Both the position numbers and the translations under genes were made by a program. A stretch of DNA of 64,000 bases from Thermoproteota archaeon (GTDB taxonomy: Archaea > Korarchaeota > Korarchaeia > Korarchaeales > Korarchaeaceae): the NCBI GenBank assembly GCA_026986575.1, contig JALSOH010000004.1, forward strand, positions 722,693 to 786,692, read 5' to 3'. The notes under the pieces were generated by a model that was not told the DNA's origin, did no database searches, and saw nothing but the letters and a program-made list of their open reading frames with translations. Positions 14,800 to 24,043 of the stretch are shown piece by piece. Position 1 is the first letter of the stretch. Each line of letters begins with the position of its first letter.

Positions 14800-16497
14800 T
14801 CATCTCAGGAAGAGGGCCGCCTTCTTTAACTTCCTCTTTTGCTCTAGGAACATAACTATAGCGTCTGCGGAGAGCATTCCCACCACCTTTTCCTTCTTTG
14901 GATCTATTACTGGGAGACAGCAAACCCCGAACTCGTACATCTTATCCAAAGCGGTCATCAGGTTATCATCGGGCTTGAGGAAGTCCACCTTTCTCACTAT
15001 ATCTATCAGCTTCACCCTATCCCACTCCGAGGTGGGAATGCTGTTCACGTCCCTCAATGCGACGATCCCCACAATCCTTCCATCTTTGGCCTTTACTGGA
15101 AAGACGAAGTGATCTCTATATTTGAGGAAGTACTTGTTGAAGAACTCCTTGACTGTTAGGTCGTCCCTTAACACGGGCGGCGGGGAAACCATCAGCTCCT
15201 TCACTCTAACCCTCTCCAATTCCTCTATCTTGGTGGTTTCCACTATTTTCTGGTTCTTGGGGAGGGAATACTTCCCCGATACTATGTAGGCGACGGCAGA
15301 AGCCACTAACCCGGGGATCACGTAAGCCTCGGACCCTGTAGTCTCAGCGACGAAGGATACGGCTGCTAGAGGAGTCTTGAACGCGGCGGCCAGGAAGGAG
15401 GACATCCCCAATGCTACGAAGAGGCTTGTGACGCTCGGATCCATGGTACTCATCGCCGACCCTAGGGTAGCGCCTATCACTATGGAGGGGATGAAAACGC
15501 CGCCAATTCCGGCGCTCCCTAAGGTTAGGGCTGTGGCGATCATCTTGAGTACCGCCATCCCGAAGAAGAAAGTCGCATCACCTCCCTTGAAGGATAGCCT
15601 GACCAGATCGTAGCTCAAACCGAATGGATACAGGGTTTTCGTTGTCATTAGGGTAGCGGTCGCGAGCAGCCCGACAGAGGCTCCTCCTACAACTCCCCTG
15701 AGTGTATAACTCTTCCCTTCCATGATTCTTTCAACTAGTGAGACCGTCCTCACGAAGATGACCGAGAAAAAGCCCATAACTAAGCCCTCTAGGAGCCCTA
15801 TACTGAGAATGTAAAGGTCGACCTCGCCAAAGGGCTTGAAGGCCTTGAATATAGGTTCAGCTCCCAGTATGGATATGAGGGTCAGGTAGGAGACCACGGA
15901 CGATATGAGCGCGGGGACCACCGCCTGATGCGCCATGTCGTCCTTGTAAGGGACCTCTAAAGCGAACATGAGTCCGGTCAGGGGAGCCTTGAATATGGCG
16001 CTCATTCCTGACGCTGCTCCCGTCAACAGCAGGATTCTTCCGTCCTCCTCTATTCCCAACCTATCCATGAGCCTCTTTACGGCAGCCCCAACCGCACCAC
16101 CTATGTGGATGCTGGGTCCCTCTAGACCGGCGCTGCCTCCCGACCCAACGGTCAGAACGGCACCTAATGTCTTTATGGGAGCATCTTTGAGTACCATCTC
16201 GCCGTCCCTGTAATGATAGGCCTCTAGAACCTCCTCCGTTCCGTGAAAGTGGGGCAGCTTGGTCAGCTTCTCTCTGAGCATTCCCGTGACCGATATCCCG
16301 ATGAAGGGGACTATGGGGATGAGCCACAGATATCCACTTTCAGCGATCTTCCTCAACATGAGCTCAGAGGCATCTAGGACAGATATCTCCAGCAGGGAAA
16401 CGAGCAGTCCCGTCAGGAATCCCACGATGGAGGATACTGTCACCCACTTCACTAGCATCTTGTAGAGACCCGTGGATGGGCGACTCACCCTGACCAT
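14800..16497 (-). CDS. ClC-family chloride channel or transporter with C-terminal CBS pair
   Basis: 565 residues: about ten to twelve hydrophobic segments, then two CBS domains (about 440-555; VKELMVSPPPVLRDDLTVKEFFN and VDFLKPDDNLMTALDKMYEFGVCCLPV). Selectivity-filter motifs are visible: GSGGSAGLEGPSIHIGGAVGA (GxEGP) and GIGGVFIPSIVIGA (GxFxP). The position of the external gating glutamate reads E in GLEGP, as in ClC proteins. CBS pairs usually sense adenine nucleotides. The ATG at 16497 follows GGGAGGG. It probably moves chloride or another anion across the cell membrane; channel or H+ antiport cannot be decided. Confidence 0.9.
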   Translation of the reverse strand: MVRVSRPSTGLYKMLVKWVTVSSIVGFLTGLLVSLLEISVLDASELMLRKIAESGYLWLIPIVPFIGISVTGMLREKLTKLPHFHGTEEVLEAYHYRDGEMVLKDAPIKTLGAVLTVGSGGSAGLEGPSIHIGGAVGAAVKRLMDRLGIEEDGRILLLTGAASGMSAIFKAPLTGLMFALEVPYKDDMAHQAVVPALISSVVSYLTLISILGAEPIFKAFKPFGEVDLYILSIGLLEGLVMGFFSVIFVRTVSLVERIMEGKSYTLRGVVGGASVGLLATATLMTTKTLYPFGLSYDLVRLSFKGGDATFFFGMAVLKMIATALTLGSAGIGGVFIPSIVIGATLGSAMSTMDPSVTSLFVALGMSSFLAAAFKTPLAAVSFVAETTGSEAYVIPGLVASAVAYIVSGKYSLPKNQKIVETTKIEELERVRVKELMVSPPPVLRDDLTVKEFFNKYFLKYRDHFVFPVKAKDGRIVGIVALRDVNSIPTSEWDRVKLIDIVRKVDFLKPDDNLMTALDKMYEFGVCCLPVIDPKKEKVVGMLSADAIVMFLEQKRKLKKAALFLR

Positions 16498-16624
16498 TTT
16501 CCCTCCCCTCGCCCTTCCACAGTAAAATAAAAAGGAATTTGGACCCCTGACGCCCCTGAGTTGCTTACATTGAATAAGTTAATTAGCAAGAGGCCGGGCC
16601 TCATCGGGAAGGGAGCGTGAGAGC

Positions 16625-17008
16625 ATGACGTTGGCTGATTCCCTCTCATTCATCAGGAGGGATAACTACCTGATTATGTCCTTCCTGATAGGGTTCATCG
16701 TGGGTCTCATTCCGGGGATAGGGGTTCTGGGACCCTTGGTCGGGGGCTTCCTCTATTCATACTTCTCGATATTCTATGGCGAGATACCTAAGGATCAGGT
16801 AGAGGCGATAAAGAGGGGCGCCGTGATGGGTGCGATCCTGTCGCTAGTGGACTTCGTAGTGGTTCTGCTCTTCTGGGGACCTATGCTCCCCATGGGCATG
16901 ATGATGTCCTTTTCCGCCCTCGTGTTGATAAACGCCTTCGTCGTCGGTCTCATCATAGGGGCCATACTGGGAGGGATAGGGGGCTTCCTCTCCCTTCAGG
17001 TCGAGTAA
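16625..17008 (+). CDS. Small polytopic membrane protein, DUF5518-like
   Basis: 127 residues with about four hydrophobic segments and Gly-rich turns: FLIGFIVGLIPGIGVLGPLVGGFLYSYF, then GAVMGAILSLVDFVVVLLFW and VVGLIIGAILGGIGGFLSL. The IPGIGVLGPLVGGF pattern fits the archaeal DUF5518 family as I recall it. No catalytic residues are evident and the function is unknown. It lies alone between the ClC gene (divergent) and serS. Confidence 0.6.
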   Translation: MTLADSLSFIRRDNYLIMSFLIGFIVGLIPGIGVLGPLVGGFLYSYFSIFYGEIPKDQVEAIKRGAVMGAILSLVDFVVVLLFWGPMLPMGMMMSFSALVLINAFVVGLIIGAILGGIGGFLSLQVE

Positions 17009-17095
17009 CCACTCCTTCCCCTCCCATCCATTCACCCATTTATCACCCCAAACGGTTTATTAATGCAGAGGATTCCAGCCCTCTTGGTGTCTTAA

Positions 17096-18466
17096 GTGAG
17101 CTGGTCTGTCCTCGAAGCCCTGAGAACCAACCCAGATGTCCTAAAGGAGAGCCTGAAGAAGAGGTACCTGTCCACGGACCTAGTCGACAGGGCATTGGAG
17201 CTCGATTCTAGGTGGAGGGAGGCCGTAACTGAACTCAACAGGCTGAGGGAGAGGAGGAACGAGATAAATAGGGCCATCCCCCATGCCAGCCCTGAAGAGA
17301 GGCAGGAACTGATAAAGAGATCAAAGGAGCTAGGAGCTAAGGTCAAGGAGCTGGAAGAACTGGTAAAGAATCTATCTGAGGAAAGGGATACCATCCTCAT
17401 GTCTCTACCGTCAATTGTGCACGAATCAGTCCCAGAGGGGCCAGATGATACGTATAACGTCCCTGTGAGGTTTTGGGGGATCCCTAAGGTTCCTAAGAGC
17501 AAGCTGGAGAGGTTCAGGGAGGAGACCTCTGGATTCGATGTGGAGTACCGGGTGGTGGACTGGGAACCTAAGGGTCACGCGGACGAGCTGGAACTGGTGT
17601 TGAAGCAGGGAGACACCCTCAAAGCTGCTCAAGTATCGGGAAGCAGGTTCTTCTACCTCTTCAAGGACATAGTGTGGCTGGAGCAGGCTCTAGTAATGTT
17701 CGCGCTTGATCACATCACTAAGAAGGGCTTCATCCCCGTGTTACCGCCCTATATGATGAGGGAGCAGTACTACTTGGGCGTGACGGACCTAGAGACGTTC
17801 AAGGACAGCATCTACAAAATAGAGGGGGAGGACCTCTACCTCATAGCCACATCTGAGCACCCACTCATAGCCATGCACGCCGGAGACACCTTCACCGAGG
17901 ATGAGCTGCCTCGCCTCTACGTGGGCGTGAGCCCCTGCTTCAGAAAGGAGGCCGGAACCCACGGCAAAGACACGAAGGGAATATTCAGGGTACACCAGTT
18001 CACCAAGGTCGAGCAGATCGTCTACTCAAAGCCTGAGGAGAGCTGGGAGTGGCACGAGCGTCTCATCAGGAACGCAGAGGAGATATACCAACAGCTAGAG
18101 ATCCCCTACAGGATCGTGAACATAGCTGCTGGCGACTTGGGCGCCTGCGCGGCCAAGAAGTACGACTTAGAGGCTTGGTTCCCCGCTCAGGGAAGGTATA
18201 GGGAGCTGGTCAGCTGCAGCAATTGCGTGGACTGGCAGAGTTACAGGCTCAGGATAAAGCTCGATAGAAAGGGGAGGAGGGAGTTCGTGCACACGCTGAA
18301 CAGCACGGCTCTAGCAACTACTAGGACTATATGCGCCATACTGGAGAATCACCAGCGGGAAGACGGCGTCGTGGAGATACCAAAGGTCCTCAGGGGGTAC
18401 TTGGAGCCCTTCGAGGCGGCTCCGAAGGAGGTAATAGAGCCGATAAAGAGGCTGTTGAAGGAGTGA
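17096..18466 (+). CDS. serS: Seryl-tRNA synthetase
   Basis: 456 residues, the common class II SerRS. The N-terminal coiled-coil tRNA-binding arm spans about residues 25-105 (RWREAVTELNRLRERRNEINRA to VKNLSEERDTILMSLP). Motif 2 is FRKEAGTHGKDTKGIFRVHQF and motif 3 is STALATTRTICAILENHQ. It is not the methanogen-type SerRS. The start is GTG at 17096, with a TATA-like TTTATTAAT near 17057, so the leader is about 10 nt. Downstream, glcD converges and ends 3 nt away. Confidence 0.95.
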   Translation: MSWSVLEALRTNPDVLKESLKKRYLSTDLVDRALELDSRWREAVTELNRLRERRNEINRAIPHASPEERQELIKRSKELGAKVKELEELVKNLSEERDTILMSLPSIVHESVPEGPDDTYNVPVRFWGIPKVPKSKLERFREETSGFDVEYRVVDWEPKGHADELELVLKQGDTLKAAQVSGSRFFYLFKDIVWLEQALVMFALDHITKKGFIPVLPPYMMREQYYLGVTDLETFKDSIYKIEGEDLYLIATSEHPLIAMHAGDTFTEDELPRLYVGVSPCFRKEAGTHGKDTKGIFRVHQFTKVEQIVYSKPEESWEWHERLIRNAEEIYQQLEIPYRIVNIAAGDLGACAAKKYDLEAWFPAQGRYRELVSCSNCVDWQSYRLRIKLDRKGRREFVHTLNSTALATTRTICAILENHQREDGVVEIPKVLRGYLEPFEAAPKEVIEPIKRLLKE

Positions 18467-18468
18467 GG

Positions 18469-19854
18469 TCAGAACCACAACTTCCCCGGATTCATTATAC
18501 CGTTGGGATCCAGCAATTCCTTTATCCTCCTCACGACCTCTAGGTAGCCTTCCCCCCTGACAGCTTTTATCTCCTCTAGGAAGAGTTCCTTCTTCGCCAA
18601 GCCTATTCCATGCTCACCGCTTATCGCACCTCCCAGCTCTACAGCCAGCCTCCCTATCTTGACGAACATCTCTTTAGCCTTTCTGAGCTGCTCCTCATCC
18701 CTCGGGTCGAAGCATATGGTGGGATGGAGGTTCCCGTCGCCAGCATGTCCGAACACGGGCATCCTCAACCCGTACTCCTTTCTAAGCTTCTCCAGCTCCC
18801 TCAGAGCTATCATGAGCTTGCTAAGCGGCACGGTTATGTCCTCCAAGAGCACGCCTGGATAGGCCCTAGTCACGGCGGCGTAGGCCCCCTGCCTCGCTAG
18901 GTAAAGCTGCTGCATCTCCTCTGGATCGTCACTGGCCCTGGTTCTACCTCCGCTCTCCTTCATGACCTGCTCCACCTCCCCAGCCATCCTCCAGACTGCC
19001 TCCCTCGGTCCATCGACGTCGGCCACGACCATTGCCTCGGCCACCTCAACACCATATCCTAATACCTCGTTCACTATCTCTATTGTCTCCCTGTCCAGCA
19101 GCTCAAGCATCATCGGGACGTAACCCCTCCTCCTTACCTGCGAGATAGCACTTCCGGCGTCTTCAAGCCTGTCGAAAGTCCCCATGACCCTGACGACCTT
19201 CTCCGGGAGGGGGTATATCTTGAGCCACGCCCTAGTTATCACCCCCAACGTTCCTTCAGACCCTATGAAAAGGGAGAGCAGGTCCGGGCCCCACCTCCAC
19301 TTGTAGACGGGCTCCCCTATCCTGAGCTTCCTTCCTCCAGCTAGATAGACCTCCATCGCGAGGACCCAGTTCTTCATCACCCCGAACTTGGCGCCTCTCA
19401 GCCCGCCAGCGTTCTCTGCCAGCGCACCACCTATGGTAGCCACCCTAGAACTGGCAGGGTCGGGAGGGAAGAAGAAACCGAACTCCCTGCACGCCTTGTC
19501 TACCTCCAGAACCGTCGCTCCTGCCTCAGCCATCACGTAACCGTCATCCACGTTAACTTCGACCCTGTTCATGGGTGTCAGGTCCAAGACTATGGACTCA
19601 GGACTCGTGGGTACGGGAGCTCCGGTGAGAGAGGTGCCGCTCCCCCTCGGAACCACGGGAACGCGCTCCCTATCTGCCACCTCCAGCACGACCCTCACGT
19701 CCTCCTCGGAGCTTGCTCTCACCACGGCGCCGGGAGCCTGCTTGAACTCCGTGCTAGCATCCAACGAGTAGGCGTACACATCCTCGGGCTCCGTTAGAAC
19801 CTTCTCCCTCCCTATCTTCTTGGATATCTCGGAGATTGCTTGGGAGAATCCCAT
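18469..19854 (-). CDS. glcD: FAD-linked oxidase, GlcD / D-lactate dehydrogenase type
   Basis: About 461 residues. FAD-binding motifs are VVPRGSGTSLTGAPVP, ATIGGALAENAGGLRGAKFG and GSEGTLGVITRAWL; the C-terminal FAD-oxidase cap ends with FGHAGDGNLHPTICFD and ISGEHGIGLAKKELF, the histidines of which are typical of GlcD and D-lactate dehydrogenases. It oxidises a 2-hydroxy acid (glycolate or D-lactate) and passes electrons to the iron-sulfur partner encoded just upstream. A longer frame begins inside that gene; GGTGAT before the ATG at 19854 (MGFSQ) favours this start, with ATG 19869 as the alternative. Confidence 0.88.
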   Translation of the reverse strand: MGFSQAISEISKKIGREKVLTEPEDVYAYSLDASTEFKQAPGAVVRASSEEDVRVVLEVADRERVPVVPRGSGTSLTGAPVPTSPESIVLDLTPMNRVEVNVDDGYVMAEAGATVLEVDKACREFGFFFPPDPASSRVATIGGALAENAGGLRGAKFGVMKNWVLAMEVYLAGGRKLRIGEPVYKWRWGPDLLSLFIGSEGTLGVITRAWLKIYPLPEKVVRVMGTFDRLEDAGSAISQVRRRGYVPMMLELLDRETIEIVNEVLGYGVEVAEAMVVADVDGPREAVWRMAGEVEQVMKESGGRTRASDDPEEMQQLYLARQGAYAAVTRAYPGVLLEDITVPLSKLMIALRELEKLRKEYGLRMPVFGHAGDGNLHPTICFDPRDEEQLRKAKEMFVKIGRLAVELGGAISGEHGIGLAKKELFLEEIKAVRGEGYLEVVRRIKELLDPNGIMNPGKLWF

Positions 19855-19871
19855 GACATCACCACCCATAA

Positions 19872-21263
19872 TCAGGTTACACCGGCCTTCCCGGAGTATA
19901 TGGCGTAGGCCCTGCCATAAACTATGAGCTCTTGGACATGGAGTCCCACCGGACAGGCTTGAGAGCACTGTCCGCAGAGAACGCACGAGTAGAGCCTATC
20001 CAGAACGGCCTTGGGCCTTACGGGATCACCCTTTACGAGGGAATTTATCAAAGTCATCCTGCCCCTCGCCGACCTGCTCTCCAGCCTGTCCAATGCTTTG
20101 GCCGTGGGACACTCCACATTGCAGAAACCGCACTTCTTGCATTTGTCCGTCTCCCACTCGAGCATCTCCGCCAAGTCTTTTAGCTCTAAGCTCTTAGGCT
20201 TGGGGCTTGGCGGGAACACCCTGTACCTACTGAAGCGTGGTTCCTCCGGCATCGCCTCCTCGATGCCGTTCCTCATCGCCTCGGCCACCAAGGATGCGAG
20301 ATCCTCGACGCTGATGTTCACGCCAACGGAATCGAAGCCCGTCCTGAGCATCATTATGCACGCCGGACAGGAGGTGAAGACCATCTCAGCTCCAGTACTC
20401 TTCAACTCCTCTATCCTCTCGTAGGAGACCTTCCTAGCTAGGGGAGGTTGCGTGAGCTCCAGCCCCCCGTCACCGCTGCACCCTGTATTCACTCCATGCC
20501 TGGGAGGCTCCACGTACTTCACACCATCGATCCTGCTGAGAATAAATCTGACCTCGTCCACCACTCCCAGAGTCCTCGCTAGGTAGCAGGGATCATGGTA
20601 GGTGATCTTAACCTCCCTACCTAGCCTCAGGCGCACGCCCCTCCTCGCCATCTCCCTCGCGACGACCTCGACGAAGAGTAAGGCTTCCACATCCCACCCC
20701 TCGACGAACTCAGGGTAGTAGAGCCTGAAGGCCGTCGCAACTATCGGATCCAGCGTGATCACCCTCTTCACGCCCAGCTCCCTGAGCCTCTGGTGGACCC
20801 ATTCTGCATGCTCCTTGAACTCCCTCAGCAGCCCGTAAGTGTGCAGCGCGACGCCTGAGGGAGGTTCGTCCTCGAAGAGGTAGCCGACCTCAATACCGAG
20901 GTTCTTAAGCACGTAGATCGCGTCTCTCAAACCCTTTTCATATCTCTCGTTGATCCTACCCCACAAAGCCTTGGTACCAACGGTGTATATCCCGAGCTTC
21001 CTCATGATGGGTCCGGCCTTTGCTAGAGAGTTGATGTCCATCAAACCCTCCAGCCTCTTCAAAGCCCTGAAGGCCCCCTCCGCGTATCCCATCACCGGGT
21101 ACATCTCGCCGGCGTAGAACACTGTACCATCCACTGGACCTCTAGGGAGTAATCCCCTGGCCCACCTCGTCCTCTGATCCGCCCCCAATCCCAAGACGTC
21201 GCCGACAGAAGTTGTATTTTCCGCGGCGAACCTCACTATCTCCGGGACGGCCGTTCCCTTCAC
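19872..21263 (-). CDS. Iron-sulfur oxidoreductase subunit, GlcF/HdrD-like, with permuted domain order
   Basis: 463 residues. The C-terminal part (about 365-463) carries two 4Fe-4S sites, CKKCGFCNVECP and CVLCGQCSQACP, whereas the cysteine-rich CCG-type domain (YHDPCYLART, VNTGCSGDGG, TSCPACI) precedes it at about 225-310. In GlcF and HdrD the ferredoxin domain is normally N-terminal. The first CCG repeat (FYAGEMYPVMGY to EPPSGVALH) has no cysteines and looks degenerate. Read with glcD, it should take electrons from the FAD subunit and deliver them to a quinone or another carrier. The start is GTG. The glcD start lies 15-18 nt beyond its stop. Confidence 0.8.
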   Translation of the reverse strand: MKGTAVPEIVRFAAENTTSVGDVLGLGADQRTRWARGLLPRGPVDGTVFYAGEMYPVMGYAEGAFRALKRLEGLMDINSLAKAGPIMRKLGIYTVGTKALWGRINERYEKGLRDAIYVLKNLGIEVGYLFEDEPPSGVALHTYGLLREFKEHAEWVHQRLRELGVKRVITLDPIVATAFRLYYPEFVEGWDVEALLFVEVVAREMARRGVRLRLGREVKITYHDPCYLARTLGVVDEVRFILSRIDGVKYVEPPRHGVNTGCSGDGGLELTQPPLARKVSYERIEELKSTGAEMVFTSCPACIMMLRTGFDSVGVNISVEDLASLVAEAMRNGIEEAMPEEPRFSRYRVFPPSPKPKSLELKDLAEMLEWETDKCKKCGFCNVECPTAKALDRLESRSARGRMTLINSLVKGDPVRPKAVLDRLYSCVLCGQCSQACPVGLHVQELIVYGRAYAIYSGKAGVT

Positions 21264-21523
21264 CCGAGGACTTACTACCCTCGCTTACTTATTAGTGGAA
21301 TGGATCCGACCCGGAGAATAGCCCACTCCCCCGGGACTCCTGACCTCAGCCGAGGGACCCAAGATACCTTTATAAATTGAAGATCGAGTGAAGGCGGAGA
21401 GGTGATCTCGCTGAGGAGGGATCGAGAAACTTCTCCCATATCCCTGTGATCCTCTCCTTGATCTCTCATTACTGGAGAGAGACCGCATCACCGATCCCCT
21501 GAGGCGGGACCTCGTCTCCTTGA

Positions 21524-21536
21524 GGAGGTGTCTACA
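21524..21536 (+). promoter_or_regulatory. Strong ribosome-binding site that fixes the thrS start
   Basis: GGAGGTG at 21524-21530 is an almost complete match to the archaeal anti-Shine-Dalgarno complement and stands 6 nt before the ATG at 21537. A GTG at 21528 lies inside the site itself, so it cannot be the start. Confidence 0.7.
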
Positions 21537-23471
21537 ATGGTCAAGCTGAGATTGCCGGATGGGAGGGAGCTGGAGGCCAAAATAGGCGAGAGCATACTTG
21601 AGCAGATCCCACCTGAGTCTGGACTTGTGGCTAAGGTTGACGGCAGGCTAGTGGACCTCACTTGGATCGTTCGCGAGGGAGTGGGGACGATAGAGGTGCT
21701 GAACTTCAACTCCCCCGAGGGCAGGGAGACTTACTGGCACACCTCTTCCCACATACTGGCTCAGGCGGTGAAGAGGCTCTTCCCAGATGCGAAGCTGGGA
21801 ATAGGCCCCGCCATAGAGGAGGGCTTCTTCTATGACTTCGATCTCGGAGGGAGATCCTTCTCTCCGGAGGATCTGGAGAGGATAGAGGGGGAGATGAGGA
21901 GTATTGTGGAGGAGAACCTTCCAGTGGTCAGGGAGGAGATGGAGAGGGAGGAGGCCATCAAGCTGTTCAGGAGCATGGGCGAGGTATACAAGGTGGAACT
22001 CCTCGAGGAGATGGATGAGGATGTGGTCTCGGTCTACAGGCAGGGGGAGTTCGTGGACCTGTGCAGGGGACCCCACCTCCCCTACACTGGCTATGTGAAG
22101 GCCCTTAAGGTGCTCCACGCCTCCTCTGCCTACTGGAGGGGAGATGAGAGGAACCCAGTGATGCAGAGGGTCTACGGCATATCCTTCCCCACCGAGGAGG
22201 AGCTGAAACGCTACCTGAAGATGAGGGAGGAGGCGAGGAAGAGGGACCACAGGATCGTGGGCCCGCAACTCGACCTCTTCTCCATGCCCTCCGAATTGAT
22301 AGGACCCGGCTTGGTGATCTGGCACCCGAAGGGAGCGCGCATAAGGAGGGTGATAGAGGACTTCCTAGTGAGGGTCCACCTGAAGTGGGGCTACGAGCTC
22401 GTGTACTCGCCCCACATAGCCTACACCAACCTCTGGAGGACTTCGGGACACCTAAGCTACTACAGGGACTTCATGTACGTCTTCGAGAAGGAGGGGATAG
22501 AGCACGCGGTCAAGCCCATGAACTGCCCGTTCCACATACTCGTGTACAAGTCCAAGAGGAGGAGTTACAGAGAGCTCCCCATGAGGCTGTTCGAGCTCGG
22601 GACGGTGTACAGGTACGAGAGGTCCGGTGTGCTGCACGGCCTGCTGAGGGCTAGAGGGTTCACCCAGGATGATGCCCACATCTTCACGACCCCGGAGAAG
22701 CTGGAGGAGGAGATATTCAGGGTAATAGAGCTGGACGAGTACCTGATGCGATCCTTCGGCTTCGAGGAGTTCAAGGTGGAGATCTCCACTTGGGATCCGA
22801 GGCACCCCGAAGAATACATGGGGAGCGAGGAGGACTGGAACAGGGCCCAATACGCCTTGGAGGAGGCTCTAAGGAAAAAGGGCTACGAGTACGAGGTGAT
22901 GGAAGGTGAGGCAGCCTTCTACGGCCCCAAGATAGATGTGAAGCTCGTGGACTCCATAGGGAGGGAGTGGCAGCTGAGCACGATACAGCTCGACTTCAAC
23001 CTCCCCAAGAGGTTCAACGTCACTTACGTGGACGCCGACGGGAATGAGAAGACCGTCATCATGATACACAGGGCCCTCCTAGGATCTATAGAGAGGTTCT
23101 TCGGCATATTGCTCGAGCACTACGCCGGGAACTTCCCCCTCTGGCTAGCTCCGGTTCAAGTGAGGATTTTACCCGTAGCGGAGAGGCATTTGGACAGGGC
23201 GAGGGAAGTTTTAGACCGCCTGCTCAGTGCCGGGATCAGGGCCGATCTGGACGACGCTAGAGGGACCCTTGGGTACAGGATAAGGGAGAGCGAGCTGGAG
23301 AAGATTCCGATCCTCCTAGTGATAGGTGACAGAGAGGTCGAGTCTGGTAAAGTGGCAGTGAGGCGTAAGGGCAAGGGGAACCTAGGGTCCATGGATCTGG
23401 ATGTGTTCCTCAGGGAGTTCACGGAGGAGTTCCTGCCGCCAGATCTGAGGGGAGGCTCCTCAACTTTTTAG
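21537..23471 (+). CDS. thrS: Threonyl-tRNA synthetase, bacterial-type architecture with TGS and N2 editing domain
   Basis: About 644 residues. The order is TGS domain (about 1-60, VKLRLPDGRELEAKIGESIL), N2 editing domain with HTSSH and CRGPH (about 60-220), class II catalytic core, and anticodon-binding domain (last 110 residues). Zinc ligands are in MNCPFHI, DDAHIF and IMIHRALLG; motif 2 is YRYERSGVLHGLLRARGFTQDD. Many archaeal ThrRS instead have a DTD-like editing domain and no TGS, so this gene is of the bacterial/eukaryotic architecture. It charges tRNA-Thr and should clear Ser-tRNA-Thr. Confidence 0.95.
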   Translation: MVKLRLPDGRELEAKIGESILEQIPPESGLVAKVDGRLVDLTWIVREGVGTIEVLNFNSPEGRETYWHTSSHILAQAVKRLFPDAKLGIGPAIEEGFFYDFDLGGRSFSPEDLERIEGEMRSIVEENLPVVREEMEREEAIKLFRSMGEVYKVELLEEMDEDVVSVYRQGEFVDLCRGPHLPYTGYVKALKVLHASSAYWRGDERNPVMQRVYGISFPTEEELKRYLKMREEARKRDHRIVGPQLDLFSMPSELIGPGLVIWHPKGARIRRVIEDFLVRVHLKWGYELVYSPHIAYTNLWRTSGHLSYYRDFMYVFEKEGIEHAVKPMNCPFHILVYKSKRRSYRELPMRLFELGTVYRYERSGVLHGLLRARGFTQDDAHIFTTPEKLEEEIFRVIELDEYLMRSFGFEEFKVEISTWDPRHPEEYMGSEEDWNRAQYALEEALRKKGYEYEVMEGEAAFYGPKIDVKLVDSIGREWQLSTIQLDFNLPKRFNVTYVDADGNEKTVIMIHRALLGSIERFFGILLEHYAGNFPLWLAPVQVRILPVAERHLDRAREVLDRLLSAGIRADLDDARGTLGYRIRESELEKIPILLVIGDREVESGKVAVRRKGKGNLGSMDLDVFLREFTEEFLPPDLRGGSSTF

Positions 23472-23493
23472 CCTCTCCTCGTCCCTTCCGTCT

Positions 23494-24039
23494 ATGAGGT
23501 TTAAATCCCTGACCTTGGGAGTGGGGGCATTCGCGGTTCCACTGTCCTCTGTCTTCCTCTCGATAGCCCTTTCCCCTTGGTTTCGATGGGAGGTCAACGC
23601 CCTCAGCGATCTAGGCCACTCCCTGAAGAGCCCCGTGGCTCCCCTGTTCAACGTGGGTCTCGTCACGGGAGGACTCTTGATGATTCTCTACTCCGTTCTC
23701 TACATGATTAGGAAGTACCCCCTTACCTCGAAGCTAATTGCAGCGTCTGGATACTTCCTGATGCTGGTAGGGACCTTCGACGAGGTGTACGGGAGGCTTC
23801 ACTTCTTGGTATCCCTGTTCTTCTTCTTGGGGATCGCCATAGCAGCCATAGTTTACGGTTACGAGGAGGGGAAGAACTATCCTGTGATCTCCACCGTAGC
23901 AATCGCGGTCTCTTGGGCGCTGCAACTGTCCGGGGCTTGCCCGTGTGGTGAAGCGGTTCCCGAGATGATCTCGATTCTAGTGACCCTTCCGTGGTACTTG
24001 GACTCGTTGAGGAATGTGGAGAGGAGTCTTAAGTGGTAG
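23494..24039 (+). CDS. DUF998-like membrane protein
   Basis: 181 residues with about six hydrophobic segments. The opening LGVGAFAVPLSSVFLSIALSPWFRWEVNALSDLGHSLKSPVAPLFNVGLVTGGLLMILYSVLY follows the DUF998 pattern (NALSDLGH followed by a G-rich helix). The function is unknown. A TATA-like CTTTTTA near 23465 lies inside the end of thrS about 26 nt before the ATG, indicating a leaderless transcript. Confidence 0.7.
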   Translation: MRFKSLTLGVGAFAVPLSSVFLSIALSPWFRWEVNALSDLGHSLKSPVAPLFNVGLVTGGLLMILYSVLYMIRKYPLTSKLIAASGYFLMLVGTFDEVYGRLHFLVSLFFFLGIAIAAIVYGYEEGKNYPVISTVAIAVSWALQLSGACPCGEAVPEMISILVTLPWYLDSLRNVERSLKW

Positions 24040-24043
24040 TGGG

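Noticed and set aside
21648-22325. 225-residue antisense frame within thrS
   Set aside because: It mirrors the codon pattern of a certain gene; composition (His, Pro and Leu rich) is that of a shadow frame.
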